Source: Runella sp. (lineage in GTDB: Bacteria > Bacteroidota > Bacteroidia > Cytophagales > Spirosomataceae). From it: 64,000 nt of DNA. The first letter of the stretch is position 1, and every line of letters starts with the position of its first letter. The notes beneath the pieces are model-generated. The model worked only from the letters and a program-made list of their open reading frames with translations. It was not told the DNA's origin and made no database searches. The position numbers were made by a program, and so were the translations under genes. The DNA lies in contig JALQYJ010000030.1 in NCBI GenBank assembly GCA_023254175.1, positions 1 to 64,000 of the forward strand. The letters run 5' to 3'. This document shows positions 1 through 9,531 of this stretch, piece by piece.

Positions 1-1143
1 ATTGCGGTCGAGGTTCAGCACCAAAGCTTCTACCTCCTCGCCTACTTTCAGATATTCCGAAGGATTGCGCAGGTGGCTGCTCCAGCTCATTTCACTTACG
101 TGAACCAAACCTTCAACACCTGGCTTGATTTCGATGAATGCACCGTAATCAGCAACAGAAACAACCTTACCGCTTACTTTGGTACCTTCCAAAATATCTG
201 CGGTCAAGTTATCCCATGGGTGAGAAGTCAGTTGCTTCAAGCCCAAAGAAATACGCTTCTTAGTATCATCGTAATCCAAGATTACAACCTGGATGCGATC
301 ATCCAACTTCAACACCTCTTCAGGGTGGTTGATACGACCCCACGAAATATCAGTGATGTGCAACAAACCATCGATACCGCCCAAATCAACGAACACACCG
401 AAAGAAGTCATGTTTTTCACAACACCTTCCAATACCTGTCCTTTTTCCAATTTAGACAAAATCACAGACTTCTGTGCTTCGATATCGTCTTCAATCAACG
501 CTTTGTGTGATACAACCACGTTCTTGTAGATTTCATTGATTTTAACAATTTTGAAATCCATGTTCTTACCTACGTACTGATCGTAGTCACGAACGGGCTT
601 GGTATCAATTTGAGATCCTGGCAAGAACGTATCAAAACTAAACACGTCAACCACCAATCCACCTTTGGTTCTTGAACGCACATAACCAGTAACGATTGCA
701 TCGTTGTTGTGTGCTTCAACAATTTTCTCCCAAGCAGTTTCTTGCAAAGCTTTCTTTCTGCTCAAGATCAATTGACCCATTTTGTCTTCAGCGATGTCTA
801 CGAATACTTCAACTTCATCGCCCAAAGCCAAGTTTGGCACATCACGGAATTCTGTACGTGGCACAAGACCATCACTCTTGAAACCGATGTTTACAACAAC
901 ATCTTTTTCGTTCATACCTACTACGGTACCCTTAACAACTTGTTTTTCAACAACAGGTTGGAAAGTAGAGTTGTAAGCATCTTCAAGACGCTTGCGCTCG
1001 TCGTTAGAATAAGACTCGAAGCCAGCTTCATCAGCGCCCCAGTCAAAATCGTCATGTGCTGCTGCTGCAGCTGTTTTGGTGTTTTTTGCCTTAGAAACTT
1101 CTACGGTTTCTTCAATGGCTTGTTCGTTTTTTTCGTTTGTCAA
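1..1143 (-). CDS. rpsA: 30S ribosomal protein S1 (partial, C-terminus off window), probable TTG start
   Basis: Open minus frame running off the left edge (absent from the ORF track because no stop is in the window). Reads (L)TNEKNEQAIEETVEVSKAKNTKTAAAAAHDDFDWGADEAGF...GTVVGMNEKDVVVNIGFKSDGLVPRTEFRD...GLLHITDISWGRINHPEEV...; repeated S1 domains. Confidence 0.95.
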   Translation of the reverse strand, partial: MTNEKNEQAIEETVEVSKAKNTKTAAAAAHDDFDWGADEAGFESYSNDERKRLEDAYNSTFQPVVEKQVVKGTVVGMNEKDVVVNIGFKSDGLVPRTEFRDVPNLALGDEVEVFVDIAEDKMGQLILSRKKALQETAWEKIVEAHNNDAIVTGYVRSRTKGGLVVDVFSFDTFLPGSQIDTKPVRDYDQYVGKNMDFKIVKINEIYKNVVVSHKALIEDDIEAQKSVILSKLEKGQVLEGVVKNMTSFGVFVDLGGIDGLLHITDISWGRINHPEEVLKLDDRIQVVILDYDDTKKRISLGLKQLTSHPWDNLTADILEGTKVSGKVVSVADYGAFIEIKPGVEGLVHVSEMSWSSHLRNPSEYLKVGEEVEALVLNLDRN

Positions 1144-1206
1144 GAAATAGTTCCTCCTTTGATCGAGCGGCAAAATTAATGAAATAATGTTGATTATTCC
1201 GATAAA

Positions 1207-4128
1207 ATGGCATATTTTGTAATATTCGCAAATACTAATTGCATTCCTACCCCATTTTTTCACAATTCGCAAACATTCAATTCGAAAATTCTTGTAGGTT
1301 TGCCAATAGGTATGGCAAAATCAGTTTCAAACGCGCATCAAACAGCTTCACCGGCAACGCCGAGCGCAGCAACCCTTCTCTCATTTGAAGCATTCCAACA
1401 ATCGTTTTCAACCCTTGTGGCCCATCGCACTGAGGCGCAATCACCTGCCCCTTGCTATCTAATATACACAGGCAATCAATCGCCCAAACCCTCCGAATAC
1501 CAATCCCATGAGTCATTCGTGGCCAATAGCTCAGCAGGCGCTTATGTCGTTGGGAAACCCAAACCCGCCAAAAGTGCTATCCAAGAAGCCCTAACCGGAT
1601 TTAACGAATCAGACATACAATGTAAGTGGATTCTTCTAAACACAAGCGCCATTGCCAAACTCCAGAGCGACAAAGCCCAGTTCAATACCCTATTTGAATT
1701 GGCCTACTCCTTGGAAAAAAGCAACCTTCCTACCCAACTGGCCGAACTCAACGTAAATAGCACGCCTACTTCACTGAGCGCATTGCTGAAAATCCGTTGG
1801 ACCGCCGCCATCAACTACTACATCAAAGCAAACAAAAACATTCATCGATGGGCATTCATGCTGCTATCTGTTTTTGCCGTGATTTTCATGACCCAAATGA
1901 GCAAAACCGCTTCCATCTCTGGCGATGAATTCACCCAATATACTTACTCTAAACTCATTGCAAACTACTACCTCGATCCGGTGGGCATGGCCATCCCCAT
2001 AGACACCAACGAACTCAAAGGTCAGCGTATGCCTACACTCGCCAAAGCACTGCCTGAAATGGGCTCTGACTTGGCAACGATCAAAGACCCAGATCGTATC
2101 ATGCACGTGTATGGTTCTAGCTTCGATACCTTCACCACAATCCTCGGCCATTGGATGGGTACCGAAGACCCCATGGGATTCAGGCACTGGTGGAATGCAA
2201 TTTTTGGATTCTTGGCGATTTTTTACACCGCCCTTGTCGTCAAATTCCTCACCAAAGGCAGTTGGCTGTACGCTTGGGTATCACTCATTGTGATGCTCTT
2301 TATGCCTCGCTTCTTCGGCGAAGCCATGAATAACCCCAAAGACGTACCCTTTGCCCTCGGTTACATCATGAGCTTGTATTATGCCCTTAAATTATTCAAA
2401 AGCGGTAGCAAACCCGCTTGGAACAACATCGTTGGATTGGTATTCGGCACAGCATTGGGCATAAGTGTCAGAATTGGTGGATTGCTTAGCGTTGCGATTT
2501 TCATCATGTACGCCGGCTTGAAATACATTGAGAAAATTGGACTACCCGCATTTTTGTCATTCAAATGGAAAGGATTTTCTTCTACAGCGATTTTCTTGGT
2601 TGCGCTGGGATTAGCCGCCTACATTTTGGGTATTGTTGTTTGGCCATACGGTTGGACAGACCCCATCAACAACCCATTAGAATCGTTGAAAGAGTTCACG
2701 AATTACTCGGTTTCCTTGCGACAGTTGTTTGAAGGCAAATTGTATGATTCAGATCTTTTGCCACTGTATTACCTGAGGAAATACTTGATCATCACCACCC
2801 CATTGGCTGTGATGTTTGGGATCGGTTTATTTGCCATGTTGTTGTACCCCAACCGCAAACAATTCAACAATGAAATCTTCTTGATTCTCTTCGCTGCCAT
2901 TTTCCCTGTGGTGTACATTTACATTCAAAAATCTCAAGTTTATGGCGGAATCCGTCAGATCCTGTTCACACTGCCTTGCTTTGTGGGCATTGCATTTGTT
3001 GGCTACCACTGGCTTGATGCCTACCTATCAAAAATCAATGTAAAACTCAAAGGCGCAATTCTGGGTTTGGTTTTGTTGGGCACCGCCTTACCCGCAAAAT
3101 TCGTATTGGCCAATCATCCCGTGAGCTATTCGTACTTTAACGAACTTCAAGGTGGCACCAAAGCGGCTTATGGAGAATACGAAATGGACTATTACTTGGC
3201 CAGTTTGCGTCCCGCCACCGAATGGTTCCTGAAAAACGTTGCAGAAAAGAATCCCAACAAGCAATACGAAGTCCTTTCGTACGGTATGGATCATGTAAAA
3301 TACTATTGTCGCAACCAAAAGAATGTTCACGTTGGCTACACGCGCTTCGATGACCGCAGTGCTAAAAAATGGGATTACTGCATTTTCTACAATGCCTATT
3401 TTGATAAATCCCGACTCAATTCGGGAGAATTCCCTCCCAAAGGCACCGTGTATCAACAAATGGTGGATGGCGTACCCGCTGGCATTGTCATCGAACGTCC
3501 GATATCATCGCCCGATGGCAGTTTGGATGATTACGAAGGCATCAAAGCCATTGAAAAAGATACCGCCTTTGCTCGTGGCATTGACTTGTTGAAGCGCTAC
3601 GCACAGGCCGACCCAAATCGCTCGGAAATACATTTTTACTTGTCTACTGCCTATGCCAATTTGGGACAGCTTGACGATGCCATTCGTTCTGCAGAAACCG
3701 CAAGAAAATACTATCCAGAGCACTCTAGAAGTTGCTTCGCCCTGCACCAATATTACGTTTCCAAAAAGGAATACGACAAAGCCATTCAGGTTATGTCGGA
3801 ATTCATCGTATCACGTCCTCGCGATGGCGAAGGATATGTAATGAAAGCCCAGGCGCAATTGATGAAGGGCGATGCTGTATCAGGGTTAAACACACTCCAA
3901 GAAGCGGTTGCGGTGAATCCGATGGACTATCGCGTCTACGGTTTGGGTGCTCAGGCCTATCAAATGCGAAAAGATGTAACAAATTACAACCTTTGGGTGC
4001 AAGCAGCACAAATTGGCACAGCGAAAACGCAGATTGATTTCCAGATGGGTGTAGAAGCGATCATGACGATTTTCGAATCCATCACAGGAACTCCATTAGA
4101 CACGAAGAAATACGGACTAGAAAATTAA
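1207..4128 (+). CDS. multi-pass membrane glycosyltransferase (ArnT/PMT-like family 39) with C-terminal TPR region
   Basis: Many hydrophobic segments after residue ~210; periplasmic-loop motif RIMHVYGSSFDTF; C-terminal TPR-like repeats (AQADPNRSEIHFYLSTAYANLGQLDDAIRSAETARKYYPEH). Confidence 0.7.
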   Translation: MAYFVIFANTNCIPTPFFHNSQTFNSKILVGLPIGMAKSVSNAHQTASPATPSAATLLSFEAFQQSFSTLVAHRTEAQSPAPCYLIYTGNQSPKPSEYQSHESFVANSSAGAYVVGKPKPAKSAIQEALTGFNESDIQCKWILLNTSAIAKLQSDKAQFNTLFELAYSLEKSNLPTQLAELNVNSTPTSLSALLKIRWTAAINYYIKANKNIHRWAFMLLSVFAVIFMTQMSKTASISGDEFTQYTYSKLIANYYLDPVGMAIPIDTNELKGQRMPTLAKALPEMGSDLATIKDPDRIMHVYGSSFDTFTTILGHWMGTEDPMGFRHWWNAIFGFLAIFYTALVVKFLTKGSWLYAWVSLIVMLFMPRFFGEAMNNPKDVPFALGYIMSLYYALKLFKSGSKPAWNNIVGLVFGTALGISVRIGGLLSVAIFIMYAGLKYIEKIGLPAFLSFKWKGFSSTAIFLVALGLAAYILGIVVWPYGWTDPINNPLESLKEFTNYSVSLRQLFEGKLYDSDLLPLYYLRKYLIITTPLAVMFGIGLFAMLLYPNRKQFNNEIFLILFAAIFPVVYIYIQKSQVYGGIRQILFTLPCFVGIAFVGYHWLDAYLSKINVKLKGAILGLVLLGTALPAKFVLANHPVSYSYFNELQGGTKAAYGEYEMDYYLASLRPATEWFLKNVAEKNPNKQYEVLSYGMDHVKYYCRNQKNVHVGYTRFDDRSAKKWDYCIFYNAYFDKSRLNSGEFPPKGTVYQQMVDGVPAGIVIERPISSPDGSLDDYEGIKAIEKDTAFARGIDLLKRYAQADPNRSEIHFYLSTAYANLGQLDDAIRSAETARKYYPEHSRSCFALHQYYVSKKEYDKAIQVMSEFIVSRPRDGEGYVMKAQAQLMKGDAVSGLNTLQEAVAVNPMDYRVYGLGAQAYQMRKDVTNYNLWVQAAQIGTAKTQIDFQMGVEAIMTIFESITGTPLDTKKYGLEN

Positions 4129-5036
4129 GCGGGGCGCTTGTGTTTCCAGCGGCGATGACTCCACAACCAAATGTGGGGTTGTTGCTGAATTTCTCGCTCG
4201 GTATGCTCAGCAATTAAGCGGGTAATTTCTCCATCGGGCATACTTGAGGGATCCAAACACAAGGGTACCGTTTTGGCTTCGTAATAGCCGCGCTTTACTT
4301 TGGTGCTAGACAAATAGTACAATGGCATATTGAGTTTCTTGGCGATCTTTTCCGGCCCCATCATAAACGGGGTATCTTGATGCAAGAAATTTGTCCAATA
4401 GGCCCCTTTGCCTGAACTCGGATTTTGATCCCCAATAAATGCATTCACTGTTACCACAGCTTTGTTGGCGTCTAACACCCTGAGCGTTTGTTCCATTGGA
4501 ATTGGATTTGCGCCAAATTTGCTGCGAATGGCATACATCCAGCGATCAAAACCACTGTTTGATAACGATTTATAGATACACTGAACGCGTTGTTGACAAA
4601 CGATTTGCGACATCAAACAAATCCATTCCCAGTTACCGCAATGGCTCATAACGATGATGGCACTTTGGTTGTTCTGGTACAAGTCATCGTAGTGATGTTG
4701 GTCTATGTTCAGCATTCTGCGTTTCATGGCTGATTCTGAGATCGACATGCCTTTGATGGTTTCAACAAACAGATCACCCAAATGCTTGTAGAAGTCGCGC
4801 TCAATTTCCAACCTTTCGCCAAGTGATTTTTCAGGAAACGACCGTGCGATGTTATCGCGAACTACTTTTACGCGATATCCAATCAACCTGTAAAGTATAA
4901 ATCGAAGTCCGTCTGAAATCAAATACAACAACCAAAAGGGCAACATACTAACCAATTTCAACCAGGGCCAAACCAAGATTGAAAAGATTCGACTCCCTTT
5001 GGGCATGGGTGTCCGTTTCATGGTTAGCAACTGCAT
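4125..5036 (-). CDS. lysophospholipid / lipid A biosynthesis acyltransferase family
   Basis: LpxL-like features: VRDNIARSFPEKS, MSHCGNWEW (HX4D/E-type motif); ~300 aa. Confidence 0.8.
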   Translation of the reverse strand: MQLLTMKRTPMPKGSRIFSILVWPWLKLVSMLPFWLLYLISDGLRFILYRLIGYRVKVVRDNIARSFPEKSLGERLEIERDFYKHLGDLFVETIKGMSISESAMKRRMLNIDQHHYDDLYQNNQSAIIVMSHCGNWEWICLMSQIVCQQRVQCIYKSLSNSGFDRWMYAIRSKFGANPIPMEQTLRVLDANKAVVTVNAFIGDQNPSSGKGAYWTNFLHQDTPFMMGPEKIAKKLNMPLYYLSSTKVKRGYYEAKTVPLCLDPSSMPDGEITRLIAEHTEREIQQQPHIWLWSHRRWKHKRPA

Positions 5037-6121
5037 CAGATATAATTGAAGGTTTGTCCTGCCTGCAGCTTCTTCACGGTATGATACATCAATTGGATGC
5101 AGCTGTTCACATCATCCATATGCACTGTTTCAACGGTGGTATGCATATACTTCAAGGGTAGCGATATGAGTGCTGAGGCCACGCCCATACCAGAATAAGC
5201 GAAAGAATCGGTATCGGTACCTGTACTGCGACTCACGGCATTGCGTTGAATGGCAATTTCCTGGGCCTTGGCAACGCCAATAATCGTTTGAAGTAAGTTG
5301 TTCTGTACGGCAGGTCCGTAGGTTACCACGGCCCCTTTACCACATTTGCAATCGCCCTGTTGTTTTTTATTGTACAACGGTGAGCAAGTATCATGGGTAA
5401 CATCGGTAACAATGGCCACATCGGGCTGTAAGCGTCGTGAAATCATCTCTGCGCCACGGAGTCCAATTTCTTCTTGAACACTGTTCACCAAATACACCGT
5501 AAATGGCAATGAATCCTTGTTTTCGTTGAGTTGACGGGCCACTTCTGCAATCATGAATCCACCCATGCGGTTATCAAGGGCACGACCTACCAGGTGGGTT
5601 TCATTCAACCAAAAGCAATCGGCTTCAAAGACGGCTACGGCACCCACATGAACACCCAGGGCTTCCACTTCTGCTTTGTTGCTACAGCCGAGGTCGATGA
5701 AAATATTCTCTTGTTTGGTTTCAGGATTTTTATCGGCGCGGACGTGAATCGCGGGCCAGCCAAAGACCCCTTTCACGACATTGCCATTTTCACAATGGAT
5801 GTTGCAACGCATAGACGGTGCGATTTGAAAATCGGAGCCCCCGTTTCTGATGACGTAGATATAGCCGTCTTCGGAGATATAGTTCACAAACCAAGAAATC
5901 TCATCCGCATGGGCTTCCAACACTACTTTGTAAGGCATGCCTGGATTGATGACGCCCACGGCAGTTCCGTAGGTATCCACAAAGGTTTCTTGCACGTATG
6001 GCTTGATGTAATCCAACCAAATGGACTGTCCGGAATGTTCAAATCCAGTGGGACTTACGTTATTCAAATAGGTTTCAAGAAAGGCTTTTGATTCAGGTCT
6101 CATGGTTGCGAAGTTATTCAA
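5036..6121 (-). CDS. M42 family metallopeptidase (glutamyl aminopeptidase-like)
   Basis: VVLEAHADEISWFV, LVGRALDNRMGGFM, SVQEEIGLRGAE motifs; TGA/ATG overlap with the downstream acyltransferase gene. Confidence 0.85.
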   Translation of the reverse strand: MNNFATMRPESKAFLETYLNNVSPTGFEHSGQSIWLDYIKPYVQETFVDTYGTAVGVINPGMPYKVVLEAHADEISWFVNYISEDGYIYVIRNGGSDFQIAPSMRCNIHCENGNVVKGVFGWPAIHVRADKNPETKQENIFIDLGCSNKAEVEALGVHVGAVAVFEADCFWLNETHLVGRALDNRMGGFMIAEVARQLNENKDSLPFTVYLVNSVQEEIGLRGAEMISRRLQPDVAIVTDVTHDTCSPLYNKKQQGDCKCGKGAVVTYGPAVQNNLLQTIIGVAKAQEIAIQRNAVSRSTGTDTDSFAYSGMGVASALISLPLKYMHTTVETVHMDDVNSCIQLMYHTVKKLQAGQTFNYI

Positions 6122-6265
6122 AGTTCACAAATAGCATCGCACAAGTAATCGACAAAATTATTCGCAAGAGAATCTAGAATCTAAAGTTATAGGAAGCAAA
6201 AATCTACCATTTGACACTATTCAATTGTAAGGCAACACAATTTTATAGTTCATGGTCTAACCCAT

Positions 6266-7882
6266 ATGGGGTTGGTAAAAAAGTTCATCGGGGGATTCGT
6301 TGCTGTATTATTGGGTTTGTTATCAAACTCCAATGCTCAATCGCTTCAAATTGAATACGATGACACGTTGAATTGCTCTTTAGACTCCAACCATTTCTAT
6401 AGCCATGAAATTGCCAAAAGTCATTATTGGCATCCCGTAGAAACATGGACACAGGATTCCAATTTTCTAAAGAATCCAATTCCGAAATTTGATTACATCG
6501 AATATGATGGCGGTTCCGAACAATTTGCCGTAGCAGAGGACTCCGGTGACATTTTTATTTTTCTATCTTACCCATGTCATGGGTTATTTCGATACAAATA
6601 CAACAAGAGTTTCAATTCAAAGCCACAAATAACATATCTGGGATATTTAGATAGGAAGTTGTTGGGATGCGTTAGCAGTGTTCACGTATTCAAAGAAAAC
6701 AACGAGTGGTTTGGTTTGGCATTCATTGCTGGAACCAATTTTAGATCGAGAATTGTGCGGTTGGAATTTGGAAAATCTTTAAACAATACGCCCATAGCCG
6801 ATGAAATCATGATTTACAATGGAGGCCAATTGTCTAATCAGATTTATTTCAATCGAATTAATGGCACCCTATTCGGATATGCAGTGGATCGATTCACCAA
6901 TGGTTTTACTCAAATTAATTTTGGAAATTCAATACGGAATACGCCAACATTTAACATCATCAAAGTTCCATATAAACGATCTCAATTCCGGGCATTCACG
7001 ATGGGTATGGATGCATCAGGAAATCATTGGATCCTGGCTCCTACCATTAATTCTGGTAATTTCATTTTGGTTAAATTTGGTCAAGATCCATTAAATACAA
7101 ACCCAATCATTGATTCCATTGGTATGTTTGGCATTGGCGGGGGCGATTACTTAGGAATCACTTCGTATACAGTTAACGGCAAAACCTTCGTTTGGTTAAA
7201 CAACGCAAACAACCGACAGAACTTCTTTTATTTCGGCAATGGCATCTACAAACCACCTACAGTGGTGAAACCCCTCGGCAACCCCTACAATCCCATCATC
7301 TGGGAATATGGATATATGTCGCCCTGCTTTAGATTCAATGATTCACTCTACTCTCTCTTTATTTCTAATTATGAAGGTCTTATTTTGATGAAATATTCCA
7401 CAAATACCGAGGAATATCATCAATCATTGAATGCTAATTTTCATGATAGAAACAGCACGCAGTTATCGCTTAAATACCAAAAAAACATCCCAAATATGGA
7501 GCAAAAGGTATTGCGGTATGTGATCAACGAAGGACAATCAGATCAACGAGACACCCTAATTTCTGTAACCATTAAACCCTGCCCTGAAAATCCAAATTGT
7601 GAATTTTGGGTGCCCGACGCTTTCAGTCCAGACAACAATGGCAGGAATGATGTTTTTCAATTCAAAAGCGACTGCTTGATCAATCATGTTGTGTTGTCAA
7701 TTTATGACCGATGGGGACAGCGAATTCATCAATCTCAAGGTGAAAACCCGACCTGGGATGGCAAGATTGCCGGCGTTGACTGTCCGGAAGGCATATATGC
7801 CTACAGCTTTGATTTTGATTACAATTATGCTTCAGACAAAGAACAAAAGAGCGGCTCCTTGCTATTGATTCGGAAATATTAA
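6266..7882 (+). CDS. secreted protein with T9SS type B / CHU_C (gliding motility-associated) C-terminal domain
   Basis: C-terminus FWVPDAFSPDNNGRNDVFQFKSDCLINHVVLSIYDRWGQRIHQSQGENPTWDGKIAG...PEGIYAYSFDF is a typical CHU_C sorting domain; N-terminal signal peptide. Confidence 0.85.
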   Translation: MGLVKKFIGGFVAVLLGLLSNSNAQSLQIEYDDTLNCSLDSNHFYSHEIAKSHYWHPVETWTQDSNFLKNPIPKFDYIEYDGGSEQFAVAEDSGDIFIFLSYPCHGLFRYKYNKSFNSKPQITYLGYLDRKLLGCVSSVHVFKENNEWFGLAFIAGTNFRSRIVRLEFGKSLNNTPIADEIMIYNGGQLSNQIYFNRINGTLFGYAVDRFTNGFTQINFGNSIRNTPTFNIIKVPYKRSQFRAFTMGMDASGNHWILAPTINSGNFILVKFGQDPLNTNPIIDSIGMFGIGGGDYLGITSYTVNGKTFVWLNNANNRQNFFYFGNGIYKPPTVVKPLGNPYNPIIWEYGYMSPCFRFNDSLYSLFISNYEGLILMKYSTNTEEYHQSLNANFHDRNSTQLSLKYQKNIPNMEQKVLRYVINEGQSDQRDTLISVTIKPCPENPNCEFWVPDAFSPDNNGRNDVFQFKSDCLINHVVLSIYDRWGQRIHQSQGENPTWDGKIAGVDCPEGIYAYSFDFDYNYASDKEQKSGSLLLIRKY

Positions 7883-7993
7883 ATTCACAACCCAAATCAT
7901 CAAAAGACCTTTTGACAATTTAAGGTTTGAGATAATCTACAATCACGCCAATCATCATCGAACAGTCGAGTAAACACTGACTTTTGAGCATAA

Positions 7994-8022
7994 AAAAAGC
8001 CCCGAATTTCTTCGAGGCTTTT
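7994..8022 (-). terminator. terminator downstream of tRNA-Val
   Basis: AAAAGCCCCGAA-TTTC-TTCGAGGCTTTT hairpin (one mismatch) followed on the minus strand by a T-run. Confidence 0.7.
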
Positions 8023-8099
8023 GGTGGGAGTTGAGGGATTCGAACCCCCGACCCTCTGCTTGTAAGGCAGATGCTCTGAACCAGCTGAGCTAAACTCCC
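8022..8099 (-). tRNA. tRNA-Val (anticodon TAC), CCA encoded
   Basis: RC reads GGGAGTT TA GCTC AGCTGGTTCAG AGC ... TCTGC CTTACAA GCAGA ... TTCGAAT ... AACTCCC A CCA; all four stems pair. Confidence 0.95.
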
Positions 8100-8170
8100 G
8101 ATGCCGTTTTTTAGCTAATTCGGGCTGCAAATATGTGCGATTTAATTTCTTTGGTCAAGCTTTTTTTTAA

Positions 8171-8923
8171 TTATTTTCTAAAAATTATTGTGGGCGCTGA
8201 CTGTGAAGAGGCATAAATCGTTAAGTCTGCGATAGTTACGCGTGCGGGTGCATTTACAGCATAAACGATTGCATCTGCAATATCTTGGGCTAAAAGTGGG
8301 TCAAAACCTTCGTATACTTTTGATGCCCTGGCTTCGTCACCTTTAAATCGCACCAATGAAAATTCAGTTTCTACGGCACCAGGAGCAATGTTCGTTACTT
8401 TAATACCGTATTGAGTCAAATCGAGACGCATTCCTTCACTGATAGCTTCAACCGCTTTTTTGGACGCACAATACACCGCCCCGTTGGCGTAGGTTTGCTT
8501 ACCTGCGACAGAACTCAAATTCACAATATGGCCTTTTCCACGCTCAATCATTCCTTCTATAACAGCTTTTGAGACATACAATAACCCTTGTACATTTCCG
8601 TCAATCATAGCATCCCAGTCAGCTATATCTCCCTCATGAATAGGTGATAACCCATGGGCATTTCCTGCATTATTTACCAGTATATCAATACTTTTCCATT
8701 CTGGCGACAATGAATTAATAGCCTCGATTACTTCTTGGTAATTGCGGACGTCAAAAATCAATACCGTTATTTGCACCAACTTACCAAGGCTTTGTGCTAG
8801 TTCTTCTAAACGTTCTTGGCGGCGGCCACACAAAATGAGGTCGATTCCAATAGCTGCAAACGCCTCTGCGGTGGCTTTCCCAATCCCAGATGAGGCGCCC
8901 GTAATTAAGGCAATACGAGACAT
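8171..8923 (-). CDS. SDR family NAD(P)-dependent oxidoreductase (YdfG-like)
   Basis: TGASSGIGKATAE, NNAGNAHG, NLSSVAGKQTYANGAVYCASKKA (YxxxK). Confidence 0.9.
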   Translation of the reverse strand: MSRIALITGASSGIGKATAEAFAAIGIDLILCGRRQERLEELAQSLGKLVQITVLIFDVRNYQEVIEAINSLSPEWKSIDILVNNAGNAHGLSPIHEGDIADWDAMIDGNVQGLLYVSKAVIEGMIERGKGHIVNLSSVAGKQTYANGAVYCASKKAVEAISEGMRLDLTQYGIKVTNIAPGAVETEFSLVRFKGDEARASKVYEGFDPLLAQDIADAIVYAVNAPARVTIADLTIYASSQSAPTIIFRK

Positions 8924-8976
8924 AAATAGTTGATTTAAGTGTTAACTAATTAACTTTAAATATATCACTCGATAAG

Positions 8977-9447
8977 CTAATCGCACATTCTAATGAATTT
9001 TCGAGCGTTTTTTTCCCCTTCTTTTCCCACTACTACTTCCACAATCATTTCGCGGGTTGTGAGCTGTAAAATAATCATCTTTTTGTACCAAGGTACGCCT
9101 CCGACAATTTGTTCGTCTAAAAAAATTTCATTTCCATTTACTTTGTAGTTTGTAACCAATTGAGCCACTACACTTGTCGTTAATCCATTAGAGGTAAAAT
9201 CCGTAACTTTTAACTTTCCATCATTTGTCATTTCAAGCAAATACGAATCACTTGCCACTTTTTTCCACGACGAATCCGCAATAACTGGACAGCATCCGCC
9301 ATAATAGCGAAACTCAGTGAGGGTCCATTTTCCTTCAACCGTTGGTTTTTCGGAAGCACAACCTGAGGGTATCATAGCTACCTCTGATGTTGATTTACAC
9401 CTTAATCCAACTAAAACCAAAAGGGCTATTAAAATAATTTTTCTCAT
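8977..9447 (-). CDS. small lipoprotein, lipocalin-like/META-like (uncertain)
   Basis: MRKIILIALLVLVGLRC lipobox-like signal; GKWTLTEFRYYGG start of a beta-rich domain. Confidence 0.5.
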   Translation of the reverse strand: MRKIILIALLVLVGLRCKSTSEVAMIPSGCASEKPTVEGKWTLTEFRYYGGCCPVIADSSWKKVASDSYLLEMTNDGKLKVTDFTSNGLTTSVVAQLVTNYKVNGNEIFLDEQIVGGVPWYKKMIILQLTTREMIVEVVVGKEGEKNARKFIRMCD

Positions 9448-9531
9448 GGTTTTACTTATTATCTACTCCTTCATCTAACTAGGTGTGATTCTAAAACCAT
9501 GACGTGTATTTCGGAAAAAGGGTTGGAAGTT

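Noticed and set aside
4125-4128. TTAA shared by two convergent stop codons
   Set aside because: Small tail-to-tail overlaps are common in compact bacterial genomes.
5531-6091. 186-aa plus-strand ORF opposite the M42 peptidase
   Set aside because: Antisense shadow of a well-supported peptidase CDS.
6262-6276. CCCATATGGG palindrome over the start codon of the CHU_C-domain protein
   Set aside because: Only 10 bp and no flanking extension; easily due to chance.
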